A stretch of DNA of 64,000 nt, taken from contig DDYY01000056.1 in NCBI GenBank assembly GCA_002346225.1, forward strand, positions 78,557-142,556, written 5' to 3'. A program made the position numbers and the translations under genes. Shown here piece after piece: positions 17,310-24,612 of the stretch. This stretch comes from Bacteroidetes bacterium UBA3022. GTDB lineage: Bacteria; Bacteroidota; Bacteroidia; Chitinophagales; BACL12. How positions within the stretch are numbered: position 1 is the first letter of the stretch; every line of letters starts with the position of its first letter. Under the pieces are notes generated by a model. It had not been told where the DNA came from. It was given only the letters and a program-made list of their open reading frames with translations, and did no database searches.

Positions 17310-20300
17310 TCAACGGTTCCAGACCAATATATTTAACCTGCTGTTATTCTTACCTACCAGGAAGGCTTTTTTATTTCCTTCGGCCAGGGTTATCATCGTC
17401 ATTGAGCGGACATCATTGGGTAAAAAAACGCCTGTTTTCACCGATAACATATTAGGTTGTGGTAGCTGACCGAGTTTCCCTGCAAGGAACAATCCGGTAC
17501 CAGCATCCAACAAACCAAGATGCATATCCATATGAGTATTGTTTCCCGCCAGTACCATGTCTGCAAGACCATCCCCATTAAAGTCGTTGACCACCGCATC
17601 ATACACTGCACTTAGCTGCACTTCATCAAGTGCGGCCTCTATCGAATAATTACCCCTGCCCTCATTGATGAGCCAAAGATGCTCTACTGTATTGATCTGC
17701 AACCTGGTATAGTCTTCCCAGCCTGCTTTGCCGAGTAGTTCCGGAACTGTTGCACCGGCATAGGTATGATTATCTGCATATGTCTCCACAGGCAATCGCA
17801 AAAGTCTCAACATGGGTTCACGGCTCAATCCGGGAAGGATAGCACCGTTATGCGTTGTTGCTGTAAATAATTGCTGTGCATTATCCTTGTTCGCATACAG
17901 GTAAACAGGATTTTGCATATCCGGATGCCATATACTGTTTTTTCCAATATTTCCCAGGAAGTAGTCTTCATCTCCATCGCCATCAGCGTCTAAAGGAATA
18001 ATGCAATTCCACATACCCTTTAACTCAGCTATATCCTTGGCACTTATTTCCTTAATTCCTTTCCTATTGAACTGGAATACACGGGGAGCCATCCACTCGC
18101 CCACTAACACAAGCTCTTTGCCATCTGCTCCATCCCAATCGGTCCACAATGCGTCTGTAATCATTCCAGGATAAGTAAGCAATGCATAATCAGCTGTGAT
18201 ATCCGTAAATTTTCCATTCTTATTTTCCAGCAAATAAGAACGTGGTATTGCGGGATATTTACCGGGCACTGTTCGTCCGCCAATAAACAGATCCATATCA
18301 CCATCTGCGTCAAAATCCAATGGCAGCACAACTCCTGTGCTATTCCACATTTGCGGTAAGTCAGCCTTTTCAAAAACCCCCAGACCATTATTGAGCAAAA
18401 GGATATCCTGTAATTGTTCGGGCGATTTACCAAAGGCTGCTCCTCCCCCATTTCCCAGATACAAATCCATATCACCGTCTCCATCAGCATCGAAAAAAGC
18501 AGCATCTACTGTTTCCATCTTTCCCCCATCATTCCAGATGCTCTGTTGTACCACGGTAAATAAGTTGGCTGCACCTTGAACATAAAGGTCACCGGGTTGC
18601 TGCGCTGTTCCCCCGATAAAAAAGTCTTCGAGACCATCGCCATTGACATCGCCGACAGCCAATGCAGGACCTTCGTGACTTTGACTCAAAGGAATATTGG
18701 GATAAGCAACAGGATCCTGGCTTTTGGCTGCAGTATGATAAAATGGCGGTTGAATGAGGCGCGCTGTTTCATTCAAAAAAAGCAGATTCTCACCTTCATA
18801 AATGTATTCTGAAGGTTTGTTGCCTTCGGGTCCAACAGTCAGGACCTCATTGAACGGGGGCTTTTGAATAGTTGTAGCAATTCCGGTGGTCCAGGTTAAA
18901 ACAACGGAGTCTGGAGTTAAAGCTCCAAAACCAAAATGCAAAACGGGTTCAACTGACGATTGATATCCACGTGTTACGCCGGATGCCACCATCTGGTAGG
19001 TTCCTTCAGCATATAATTCGGCACACAATAGCCGACCACTGGTATCGACAAGTCTTAAATAACGTCCCTTATTTCCTGCAGTATTTTCGAATAAGCCTGC
19101 GGGAGCATCCAGGCTGTTGGTTATGATGTCAAGGTCCCCATCCAGATCTAAATCCGCATAGGCAGCACCGTGCGTATAGCCGGGGGCGTCCATTCCCCAT
19201 TCGGAAGTTTTGTCCTCCCAGGCATAACCATCGATATTTTTATATACGAAGTTATGTACCGGCATGCGCGGAGCCCGCATCAGGTGTTCAAAGTAGAGGC
19301 TATCGTTCAAATTCCCCTCCTTGATATAGCGAATAAGCTGAAGTCTCCAGTCGCTGTCCATGGTTTCCCGGTAATAACCATTGGTGATGAACATGTCTTT
19401 CCAACCATCGTTATCTAAGTCTGCCAATAAGACCGACCAGCTCCAGTCCGTTGCATCCGCTCCCAGCATTTGGGCGATATCTGTCATGACTCCCAGACCA
19501 TTATTGATATAGATGGCATTGTGCATTTCCTGTGGTAAGAACTGCATCTCTCTCTCCAGAAACAGCATATCACTTTCCGGCATATCCATATGCATAGTCA
19601 TATGCCCTTCATGAGTAGAAGGCCGCATATCCAGCACTGCCAGATCTATCCAGCCATCATTATTGATATCAGCCGCATCACAACCCATGGAAGAAAAGGT
19701 AACATGCGGAAATTTGAGATTGATCAGATCAGAGTATGCGCCCTGATTGTTGAGCATTAGTATTTGATCCGGGAGAAAAAAATCGTTGGCTACAAACACA
19801 TCCGGGAGGGCATTTCTGTCGAAATCGGCAATAGCAACTCCAAGGCCAAATCCGGCCTGCAATACCCCTGCTTCTCTGGAAATATCCACGTAACTCCCAT
19901 TCTCATTCTTATAGAGCGTATTGGAGAATCTTCGGTAGGTTTCTTCTGGCAGATTGCGCACCGTCTGCATCCAGTCGCGGGCAGTATTGGCAAGGTTGCG
20001 TACCCCATGATTCAACACCAGCAAATCCAGATCACCATCCAGATCCATATCGTAAAATACTGCCTGTGTTGAAAGCTCATTCCCTGCAATGCCATATTTA
20101 GCTGCCTGCTCGGAAAAAGTACCATTTCGATTATTGATATATAATAAATTAGGTGTATTATTTTCCTGATAATCGGGGCCGCTTCGGCAAACATAAATAT
20201 CCAGCCAGCCATCGTTGTTGATATCTACCATAGTTGCGCCGGTACTCCACCCTCCGGGCAATATGCCGGCGTTAGTTGCTTTTTCAAAGTGCAGTTTACC

Positions 20301-20570
20301 GCGATTCAGGTAAAGCGCATCATTCACATCATTACCCGTAAAAAAAATATCCGGCAATCCATCATTGTTAATATCGCCTACAGCTACTCCTCCTCCATTG
20401 TAGAAGTAATCATACTTTCCAATATTGCGATCCCTGCTTTCGAGCACTACATTGGAAAAATCCAGACCTGATACAGCAGGCGACAATGCGCGAAACAGCG
20501 GCTGCTGGGCTTTGATGCCGGTAGTTGCCAGCAACAGGAAGCTTACAAATAACAGTTGGTATCTTTTCAC
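17310..20570 (-). CDS. Large secreted FG-GAP/VCBS repeat protein with UnbV/ASPIC domain
   Basis: A 1086-residue exported protein of unknown role. A signal peptide (KRYQLLFVSFLLLATTGIKAQ) is followed by two beta-propeller-like regions of FG-GAP repeats. I count about twelve calcium-binding-like loops of the form D-x-N-x-D-G-x-x-D, for example DINNDGLPD, DMDLDGDLD and DADGDGDED. Between them (about 520-585) is a UnbV/ASPIC segment (SGVTRGYQSSVEPVLHFGFG), as in CRTAC1-type proteins. The end (LVGKNNSRLNILVWNR) has no T9SS sorting domain, so I expect it to be periplasmic or outer-membrane bound. There is no ATG at the N-terminus: GTG at 20570 gives the best signal peptide, a TTG at 20597 is the alternative. 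ribD lies 20 bases downstream. Confidence 0.85.
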   Translation of the reverse strand: MKRYQLLFVSFLLLATTGIKAQQPLFRALSPAVSGLDFSNVVLESRDRNIGKYDYFYNGGGVAVGDINNDGLPDIFFTGNDVNDALYLNRGKLHFEKATNAGILPGGWSTGATMVDINNDGWLDIYVCRSGPDYQENNTPNLLYINNRNGTFSEQAAKYGIAGNELSTQAVFYDMDLDGDLDLLVLNHGVRNLANTARDWMQTVRNLPEETYRRFSNTLYKNENGSYVDISREAGVLQAGFGLGVAIADFDRNALPDVFVANDFFLPDQILMLNNQGAYSDLINLKFPHVTFSSMGCDAADINNDGWIDLAVLDMRPSTHEGHMTMHMDMPESDMLFLEREMQFLPQEMHNAIYINNGLGVMTDIAQMLGADATDWSWSVLLADLDNDGWKDMFITNGYYRETMDSDWRLQLIRYIKEGNLNDSLYFEHLMRAPRMPVHNFVYKNIDGYAWEDKTSEWGMDAPGYTHGAAYADLDLDGDLDIITNSLDAPAGLFENTAGNKGRYLRLVDTSGRLLCAELYAEGTYQMVASGVTRGYQSSVEPVLHFGFGALTPDSVVLTWTTGIATTIQKPPFNEVLTVGPEGNKPSEYIYEGENLLFLNETARLIQPPFYHTAAKSQDPVAYPNIPLSQSHEGPALAVGDVNGDGLEDFFIGGTAQQPGDLYVQGAANLFTVVQQSIWNDGGKMETVDAAFFDADGDGDMDLYLGNGGGAAFGKSPEQLQDILLLNNGLGVFEKADLPQMWNSTGVVLPLDFDADGDMDLFIGGRTVPGKYPAIPRSYLLENKNGKFTDITADYALLTYPGMITDALWTDWDGADGKELVLVGEWMAPRVFQFNRKGIKEISAKDIAELKGMWNCIIPLDADGDGDEDYFLGNIGKNSIWHPDMQNPVYLYANKDNAQQLFTATTHNGAILPGLSREPMLRLLRLPVETYADNHTYAGATVPELLGKAGWEDYTRLQINTVEHLWLINEGRGNYSIEAALDEVQLSAVYDAVVNDFNGDGLADMVLAGNNTHMDMHLGLLDAGTGLFLAGKLGQLPQPNMLSVKTGVFLPNDVRSMTMITLAEGNKKAFLVGKNNSRLNILVWNR

Positions 20571-20651
20571 ATAGCTAAGATACCCGATAAGGCTCAAGCA
20601 AAGTAAAATTCTTAACTTAAAGGATCATAAAGCTGTTAAAATCATTTACTC

Positions 20652-21701
20652 GTGGAAATTCTCAATCTACCCGTTGATACTATAGAAGGCATAGGACCTG
20701 CTTATGCAGCGTTGCTCCGTCAGGAACAGATTATAACCGTTCACGATTTGTTGCTGTATGCGCCCATAAGCATAGCCGACAGAACGGGGATACCCGCATC
20801 ACGGATTGAAAAATGGAGGAGTGCAGCGTTGCTGCTCGAATTGCCCGCAGTTGACCATCAACTGGCAGAGGCCCTGGTGGCAGGAGGTATAGCTACACTG
20901 GATGCACTTTTATCCAAAGACCTGGAAAGCTTGACTTCGATTTTCGAAGCTGCGAGGACATCCGGATTAATTGCCGACGTACCTGACAGCTCTGCCCTCT
21001 TCGCCATGGTTCGAGAGGCCGCCAGCCTCCATTACGGTGCTACCCTGCAAGGGGTCATCAGAAATGATGCCGGAGTGCCTCTGGAAGGGGTTGCAGTTCT
21101 TTCCGGCCGGTACAAAACACGTAGCAATGCCCGTGGTATCTGGCGTATATCAGGTGTCCACCATCATGGGGCATTATCAGTCTTTATATCCAAAGATGGC
21201 TATGTAGTGGAGCACCTTCCCAATTTTCCGGCACAGCATGATGACTTTACTACCGAGTTGGTTGAAACGATTCTGCATGCGGGTGAAAACGTACCGATTG
21301 TCCTGGATGAGTACCTCGGGGACGCTTTGCCACCACTGCAATGTTACGATACCGATATCCGCATAGAAAGCACTCCATTACGGGAAGGCGATATGCTGCG
21401 TGTTCATAGTATTTATGCCAACAACGATGTAAAAATGGTCTCCCTTTTCAATGCGATGGAAAACAATGAACTGGTCATTCGATGCTACAGGGTATCGAAT
21501 CTGCAGTTTGCCGAAACACCGGCGATAGACAGTATCTGGCAGCCACTAGGTGATGGTCTGCGTCAAATTCCCATAAGACCTCAGGGTATTCCCCTCCTGA
21601 AGCGCTTGCGGCGGACATCGTTTTCAGGCAGTACAAGGGCCGATAGTGTCGAGGCGTTCTTTAATGGTCTGACATCTTTTTCTATAGCAATCAATAATTA
21701 G
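20652..21701 (+). CDS. Protein with helix-hairpin-helix (DUF4332-like) and carboxypeptidase-regulatory-like domains
   Basis: A 349-residue protein of unknown function without signal peptide. Residues 1-100 contain two helix-hairpin-helix-like units: IEGIGPAYAALLRQEQIITV and a second around LAEALVAGGIATLDALL, similar to DUF4332 proteins. Residues about 132-180 look like a carboxypeptidase regulatory-like beta-sandwich (LQGVIRNDAGVPLEGVAV). The C-terminal 150 residues match nothing I recognise. Start is GTG at 20652; no ATG occurs nearby. The next gene begins three bases after its stop, so the two form an operon that ends at the terminator near 22211. The domain mixture is unusual; DNA binding by HhH and a structural beta-sandwich are usually separate jobs. 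Confidence 0.7.
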   Translation: MEILNLPVDTIEGIGPAYAALLRQEQIITVHDLLLYAPISIADRTGIPASRIEKWRSAALLLELPAVDHQLAEALVAGGIATLDALLSKDLESLTSIFEAARTSGLIADVPDSSALFAMVREAASLHYGATLQGVIRNDAGVPLEGVAVLSGRYKTRSNARGIWRISGVHHHGALSVFISKDGYVVEHLPNFPAQHDDFTTELVETILHAGENVPIVLDEYLGDALPPLQCYDTDIRIESTPLREGDMLRVHSIYANNDVKMVSLFNAMENNELVIRCYRVSNLQFAETPAIDSIWQPLGDGLRQIPIRPQGIPLLKRLRRTSFSGSTRADSVEAFFNGLTSFSIAINN

Positions 21702-21704
21702 ATT

Positions 21705-22175
21705 ATGGCGGGTTACAAATGGATTTTAGGTGGTGAAGATGCTTGCGAAGCATGCCGCAATCTGGCGAAGGATATCCATCCGGAAAAACCGGAGAGACCC
21801 CATCCGAAGTGCCGATGTACGATTGTCGCAGTCTTCGATGATTCCAAGGAAGATAAATGCGTTAATGACGATACTATCATACAACGAGCAGAGTTGCTGG
21901 GGCATGACTTCGAAGCAGAAAACAGACAACTTAAAGCACTCTATCATGAATGGCAATTCACAGCTATTTGTCGCGATAACAGTGTGGTTGAGGTAACGGT
22001 AAATATTGAAATATCGGGCAGTGAGCTGGAAGAAGTAAATACCCTTTTACGCGATGGCGGTTCTAATGCAGAGAGCCTTGCTATGGCAAAATCTCTGGAA
22101 CTAGCTCTCCATGAGGCTATGGACGAGATTGAATCTGTTTGTCCGAAATGCGGCTCGGATAAAAACGAGTCCTAA
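21705..22175 (+). CDS. Small protein with MuF-like Cys/His motif and C-terminal CxxC
   Basis: A 156-residue cytoplasmic-looking protein of unknown function. The first 45 residues hold CEACRNLAKD followed by RPHPKCRCTI, the CxxC...HPxCRC pattern that closes phage Mu gpF-type head morphogenesis proteins and some MuF toxins, where it probably binds zinc. Here it stands at the N-terminus and not at the C-terminus of a large protein. The C-terminus has a second pair, CPKCG. The middle is acidic and likely alpha/beta. No phage genes surround it. It follows the HhH protein gene after three bases and precedes a terminator. A phage origin of the motif is inference; a structural zinc site is the safer reading. 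Confidence 0.65.
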   Translation: MAGYKWILGGEDACEACRNLAKDIHPEKPERPHPKCRCTIVAVFDDSKEDKCVNDDTIIQRAELLGHDFEAENRQLKALYHEWQFTAICRDNSVVEVTVNIEISGSELEEVNTLLRDGGSNAESLAMAKSLELALHEAMDEIESVCPKCGSDKNES

Positions 22176-22210
22176 ATCCAAATAAAATTTCTGTCAGGAG
22201 TTGTTGCAAT

Positions 22211-22241
22211 AAAAAAGCCCCGCAAATTGCAGGGCTCTTTT
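22211..22241. terminator. Bidirectional terminator between the MuF-motif gene and tRNA-Asp
   Basis: GCCC (22217-22220) pairs with GGGC (22232-22235), extended by an inner GC pair after one mismatch. On the plus strand TCTTTT follows; on the minus strand six T follow. It therefore can end both the two-gene operon and the convergent tRNA-Asp transcript. Confidence 0.75.
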
Positions 22242-22243
22242 GT

Positions 22244-22320
22244 TGGCGGTCCGGACGAGACTCGAACTCGCGACCTCCTGCGTGACAGGCAGGCATTCTA
22301 ACCAACTGAACTACCGGACC
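22244..22320 (-). tRNA. tRNA-Asp (anticodon GTC)
   Basis: A 77-base tRNA including an encoded CCA (complement of 22244-22246). Acceptor stem GGTCCGG pairs with CCGGACC, discriminator G. The anticodon loop CTGTCAC has GTC (complement of 22284-22286). T loop TTCGAGT is canonical. Confidence 0.97.
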
Positions 22321-22346
22321 TAAGAACGTTTCGCCAAAAGCGAACG

Positions 22347-22354
22347 CAAATATA
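22347..22354 (-). promoter_or_regulatory. Putative -7 promoter box of tRNA-Asp
   Basis: On the minus strand this reads TATATTTG, an exact TAnnTTTG match, 26 bases before the mature 5' end of tRNA-Asp. The -33 region has only a run of T. Confidence 0.45.
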
Positions 22355-22394
22355 CGATGAAATTGGAAAAAAGAAACCTTTCAAAAATTTTTGA

Positions 22395-22676
22395 TTATTT
22401 ATTGCCTGTAAATCGTGCAGCTATCTTGCGAATATAGGCCCTGAAAAAGGCAAACTGACCAAAAGGAATACTAATCAGCAGCACACAAAGCGGCCATAAA
22501 ATGGTGACCACTAAGATGTAAACCGGCACTCTCAGCCACTTAACTGATATATTCATCCAGGACAACACCTCTTCACCGGCATAACCGCACAGGCTACCCC
22601 CCAAAGCAAAAGTGGTAAAGATTAAAGCGAACTGCCACCAGCTCACTTTCCATTTTTCTTTCAGTTTATTGAACAT
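22395..22676 (-). CDS. Small conserved membrane protein (DUF6787-like)
   Basis: A 93-residue protein starting MFNKLKEKWKVS, with two hydrophobic segments (about 14-33 and 45-68) and the conserved-looking run FALGGSLCGYAG plus LWPLCVLLISIPFGQF. It resembles a family of small Bacteroidota inner-membrane proteins that I recall as DUF6787; function unknown. The frame is open to 22724, but the residues added there are not conserved-looking and the ATG at 22676 matches the family start. It lies downstream of prmC on the same strand, 55 bases away. Confidence 0.72.
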   Translation of the reverse strand: MFNKLKEKWKVSWWQFALIFTTFALGGSLCGYAGEEVLSWMNISVKWLRVPVYILVVTILWPLCVLLISIPFGQFAFFRAYIRKIAARFTGNK

Positions 22677-22731
22677 AGCTATTGGAGAGGGTGCAAAAGT
22701 ACCTGTTGAACAGTCCTTCTCCAAAAAGGTT

Positions 22732-23580
22732 TTATCGAATCCGCAGGCGCATCATGCGTTTCTTGCCCTGCAGATCGCGCCTGAAGTCGGGCTGATGCCA
22801 GATGGTATTATCTACAAGATCATATAAGTCCGTTTCCATTTGCTCATGTATTTCAAAATACAGAGTCCCTTGCGGTTTCAACAGCACCGGACTTAATGCT
22901 ATGATGGCCTTGTAATACATCAATGGATCCTCGTTGGGAACGAATAAGGCCTGATGCGGCTCCCACTCCAGTACATTGGCATGCATATAAGTTGCTTCCC
23001 TTTCAGGTATGTACGGAGGATTACTTACAATGACATCCAGCACGGGAAGGCGACCAGGCAGTTGAGAGGCCAGTATATCATCGTGTAAAAAATGAACAGA
23101 ACAGTTGTTATCCAAGGCATTCCGACCAGCTGTTTGCAGAGCAGCCTCGGAGATATCTGTGGCCCACACGACAGACTGCTGCAGTCGGTGTGCCAGCATG
23201 ATGGCAATGGCACCAGAACCTGTTCCTATATCGAGCAGCTGAGCCGGGCGGCCTTCCAGGTCCTCCAGGATCCACATGACCAGCTCTTCCGTTTCCGGTC
23301 TTGGAATCAGTACTGCGGGGTTGACCTTCAGTTGTAAATCGTGGAACCACGCGCGTTCCAGCACGTACTGAACAGGTTCACATGCCGTCAATCTCACAAG
23401 GTCATTTTCCAGCTGACGAATCTCTTCCGGCTCCAGCGGCCTGTCGCTGCGCAGTGCCCCCTTCCCTATTCTAACTTCTATCAGCAAGGAGATTACATTG
23501 CGGGCTTCTTGGTCATCATAGATGCCCTTCAGTTTTTCAACAGCTGCAGATTTAAACAATGTTGCTTTCATACCCGACAT
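22732..23580 (-). CDS. prmC: Peptide chain release factor N5-glutamine methyltransferase
   Basis: Methylates the glutamine of the GGQ motif in release factors RF1 and RF2, raising termination efficiency. The 282-residue protein has the helical N-terminal substrate domain, the SAM-binding loop LLDIGTGSGAIAI (about 117-129) and the catalytic NPPYIPERE. Two ATGs lie nine bases apart (23580, 23571). A hairpin stands between tRNA-His and its start, so it may be transcribed with tRNA-His or from its own promoter. The gene encoding its substrate is not in the window. Confidence 0.95.
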   Translation of the reverse strand: MSGMKATLFKSAAVEKLKGIYDDQEARNVISLLIEVRIGKGALRSDRPLEPEEIRQLENDLVRLTACEPVQYVLERAWFHDLQLKVNPAVLIPRPETEELVMWILEDLEGRPAQLLDIGTGSGAIAIMLAHRLQQSVVWATDISEAALQTAGRNALDNNCSVHFLHDDILASQLPGRLPVLDVIVSNPPYIPEREATYMHANVLEWEPHQALFVPNEDPLMYYKAIIALSPVLLKPQGTLYFEIHEQMETDLYDLVDNTIWHQPDFRRDLQGKKRMMRLRIR

Positions 23581-23592
23581 AAAATACGATGA

Positions 23593-23610
23593 CCTCCCTG
23601 TCGCGGGAGG
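23593..23610 (-). terminator. Hairpin between tRNA-His and prmC
   Basis: CCTCCC and GGGAGG form a six-pair stem with a six-base loop. It lies 13 bases before the prmC ATG and about 14 bases after tRNA-His. No T run directly follows, so it may be a processing or attenuation hairpin and not a full terminator. Confidence 0.35.
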
Positions 23611-23623
23611 CCATCTTTAGGTG

Positions 23624-23698
23624 GGTGACTGATGGGATTTGAACCCACGACCCCTAGAACCACAATCTAGTGCTCTAACCAACTGAGCTACAGCCACC
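23624..23698 (-). tRNA. tRNA-His (anticodon GTG), no encoded CCA
   Basis: Acceptor GTGGCTG pairs with CAGTCAC (one G-T pair); an extra G at position -1 faces discriminator C, the hallmark of tRNA-His. The anticodon GTG is the complement of 23661-23663. The bases after the discriminator read CAC, so the CCA end must be added by the nucleotidyltransferase, unlike the other two tRNAs here. Confidence 0.96.
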
Positions 23699-23712
23699 AT
23701 GAAAAGTGTGGG

Positions 23713-23720
23713 CAAAGATA
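23713..23720 (-). promoter_or_regulatory. Putative -7 promoter box of tRNA-His
   Basis: Minus strand TATCTTTG, an exact TAnnTTTG match, 14 bases before the G(-1) of tRNA-His. No clear -33 element. Confidence 0.45.
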
Positions 23721-23760
23721 ATTCTTTGCTAAAAATTTCAGTAAGAACTTTGAATAATTC

Positions 23761-24522
23761 TTACATGCTAAACATCATTGAGGCAAATTCCCAGTTTACT
23801 ACCTCCAGGAATGAATTAATGTAGTCACCCCTGCGGTTCTGATTCTTTAAATAATAGGCGTGTTCCCAGACGTCAATTCCTATGATAGGAAGTCCTCTTT
23901 TGGATACAACATCCATGAGTGGGTTGTCCTGATTGGGTGTAGAGGTAATATCGAGATTCCCTTCCCTGTCTTTGATTACCCAGGCCCATCCGGAACCAAA
24001 AACACTGGAAGCAGCTTTTGAAAATTCAGCCTTAAACGTCTCTGCATCGTTCCACTTTGCTATCATGGCATTGCGCAGGTCATCACTGGGCTGTGTCTTG
24101 GCCGCATTGGGTGACATTATTTGCCAGAAGAAAGCGTGGTTAAAATGTCCTCCGCCATTATTGCGAACAGCAGTTTGAATGTTATCAGGAAGGGTGCTGA
24201 GACGCATTAAAATATCTTCCAGCTTCTTACCCTGCCATTCCGGAGCATTCTCCAGCGCCGCGTTCAATTTTTTGACATAACCTGCATGGTGTTTACTGTA
24301 ATGTATTTCCATGGTCATGGCATCGATATGCGGTTCCAGATCACCGAACCCGTACCCTAGGGGAGCCTGCTCAAAAGCGCCGCCCAGGCTGGGGGCAAGG
24401 CTGAATACCGGATTCGGATTCCAGCTGGTGTTACCGACAAGTTTACCTGTTATACCTATCCCTGCAGCAACGAGTGCACTGTTTTTAATAAAAGCTCTGC
24501 GGGAGTTGGATAGTTTTTTCAT
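23761..24522 (-). CDS. Superoxide dismutase (Fe/Mn), Tat-exported
   Basis: Converts superoxide to oxygen and hydrogen peroxide. The 253-residue protein is about 50 residues longer than cytoplasmic enzymes because of an N-terminal leader with a twin-arginine motif (SRRAFIK, 7-13) and a hydrophobic stretch, indicating Tat export already folded with its metal. All four ligands are present: His74 (EIHYSKHH), His129 (HFNHAFFW), Asp217 and His221 (DVWEHAYY). GGGHFNH is compatible with Fe or Mn; I cannot tell which. It diverges from copA, suggesting shared stress use. The gene stands alone as a transcript. Confidence 0.93.
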   Translation of the reverse strand: MKKLSNSRRAFIKNSALVAAGIGITGKLVGNTSWNPNPVFSLAPSLGGAFEQAPLGYGFGDLEPHIDAMTMEIHYSKHHAGYVKKLNAALENAPEWQGKKLEDILMRLSTLPDNIQTAVRNNGGGHFNHAFFWQIMSPNAAKTQPSDDLRNAMIAKWNDAETFKAEFSKAASSVFGSGWAWVIKDREGNLDITSTPNQDNPLMDVVSKRGLPIIGIDVWEHAYYLKNQNRRGDYINSFLEVVNWEFASMMFSM

Positions 24523-24589
24523 ATTTTAATCAATTTTTAATGTTTACAGGATGGAAAAATAGTGTGGCTATGAAGGTAACCATTTTGGT

Positions 24590-24597
24590 TAAATTTG
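24590..24597 (+). promoter_or_regulatory. Putative -7 promoter box of copA
   Basis: TAAATTTG, an exact TAnnTTTG match, 15 bases before the copA ATG. AAGGA between box and start could serve as a ribosome binding site, which is rare among genes in this window. Confidence 0.4.
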
Positions 24598-24612
24598 TGT
24601 TCAAGGAAATAT

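Noticed and set aside
20652..22175. Prophage remnant
   Set aside because: Only one phage-like motif is seen; no integrase, capsid, portal, terminase or attachment repeats around the adjacent tRNA-Asp.
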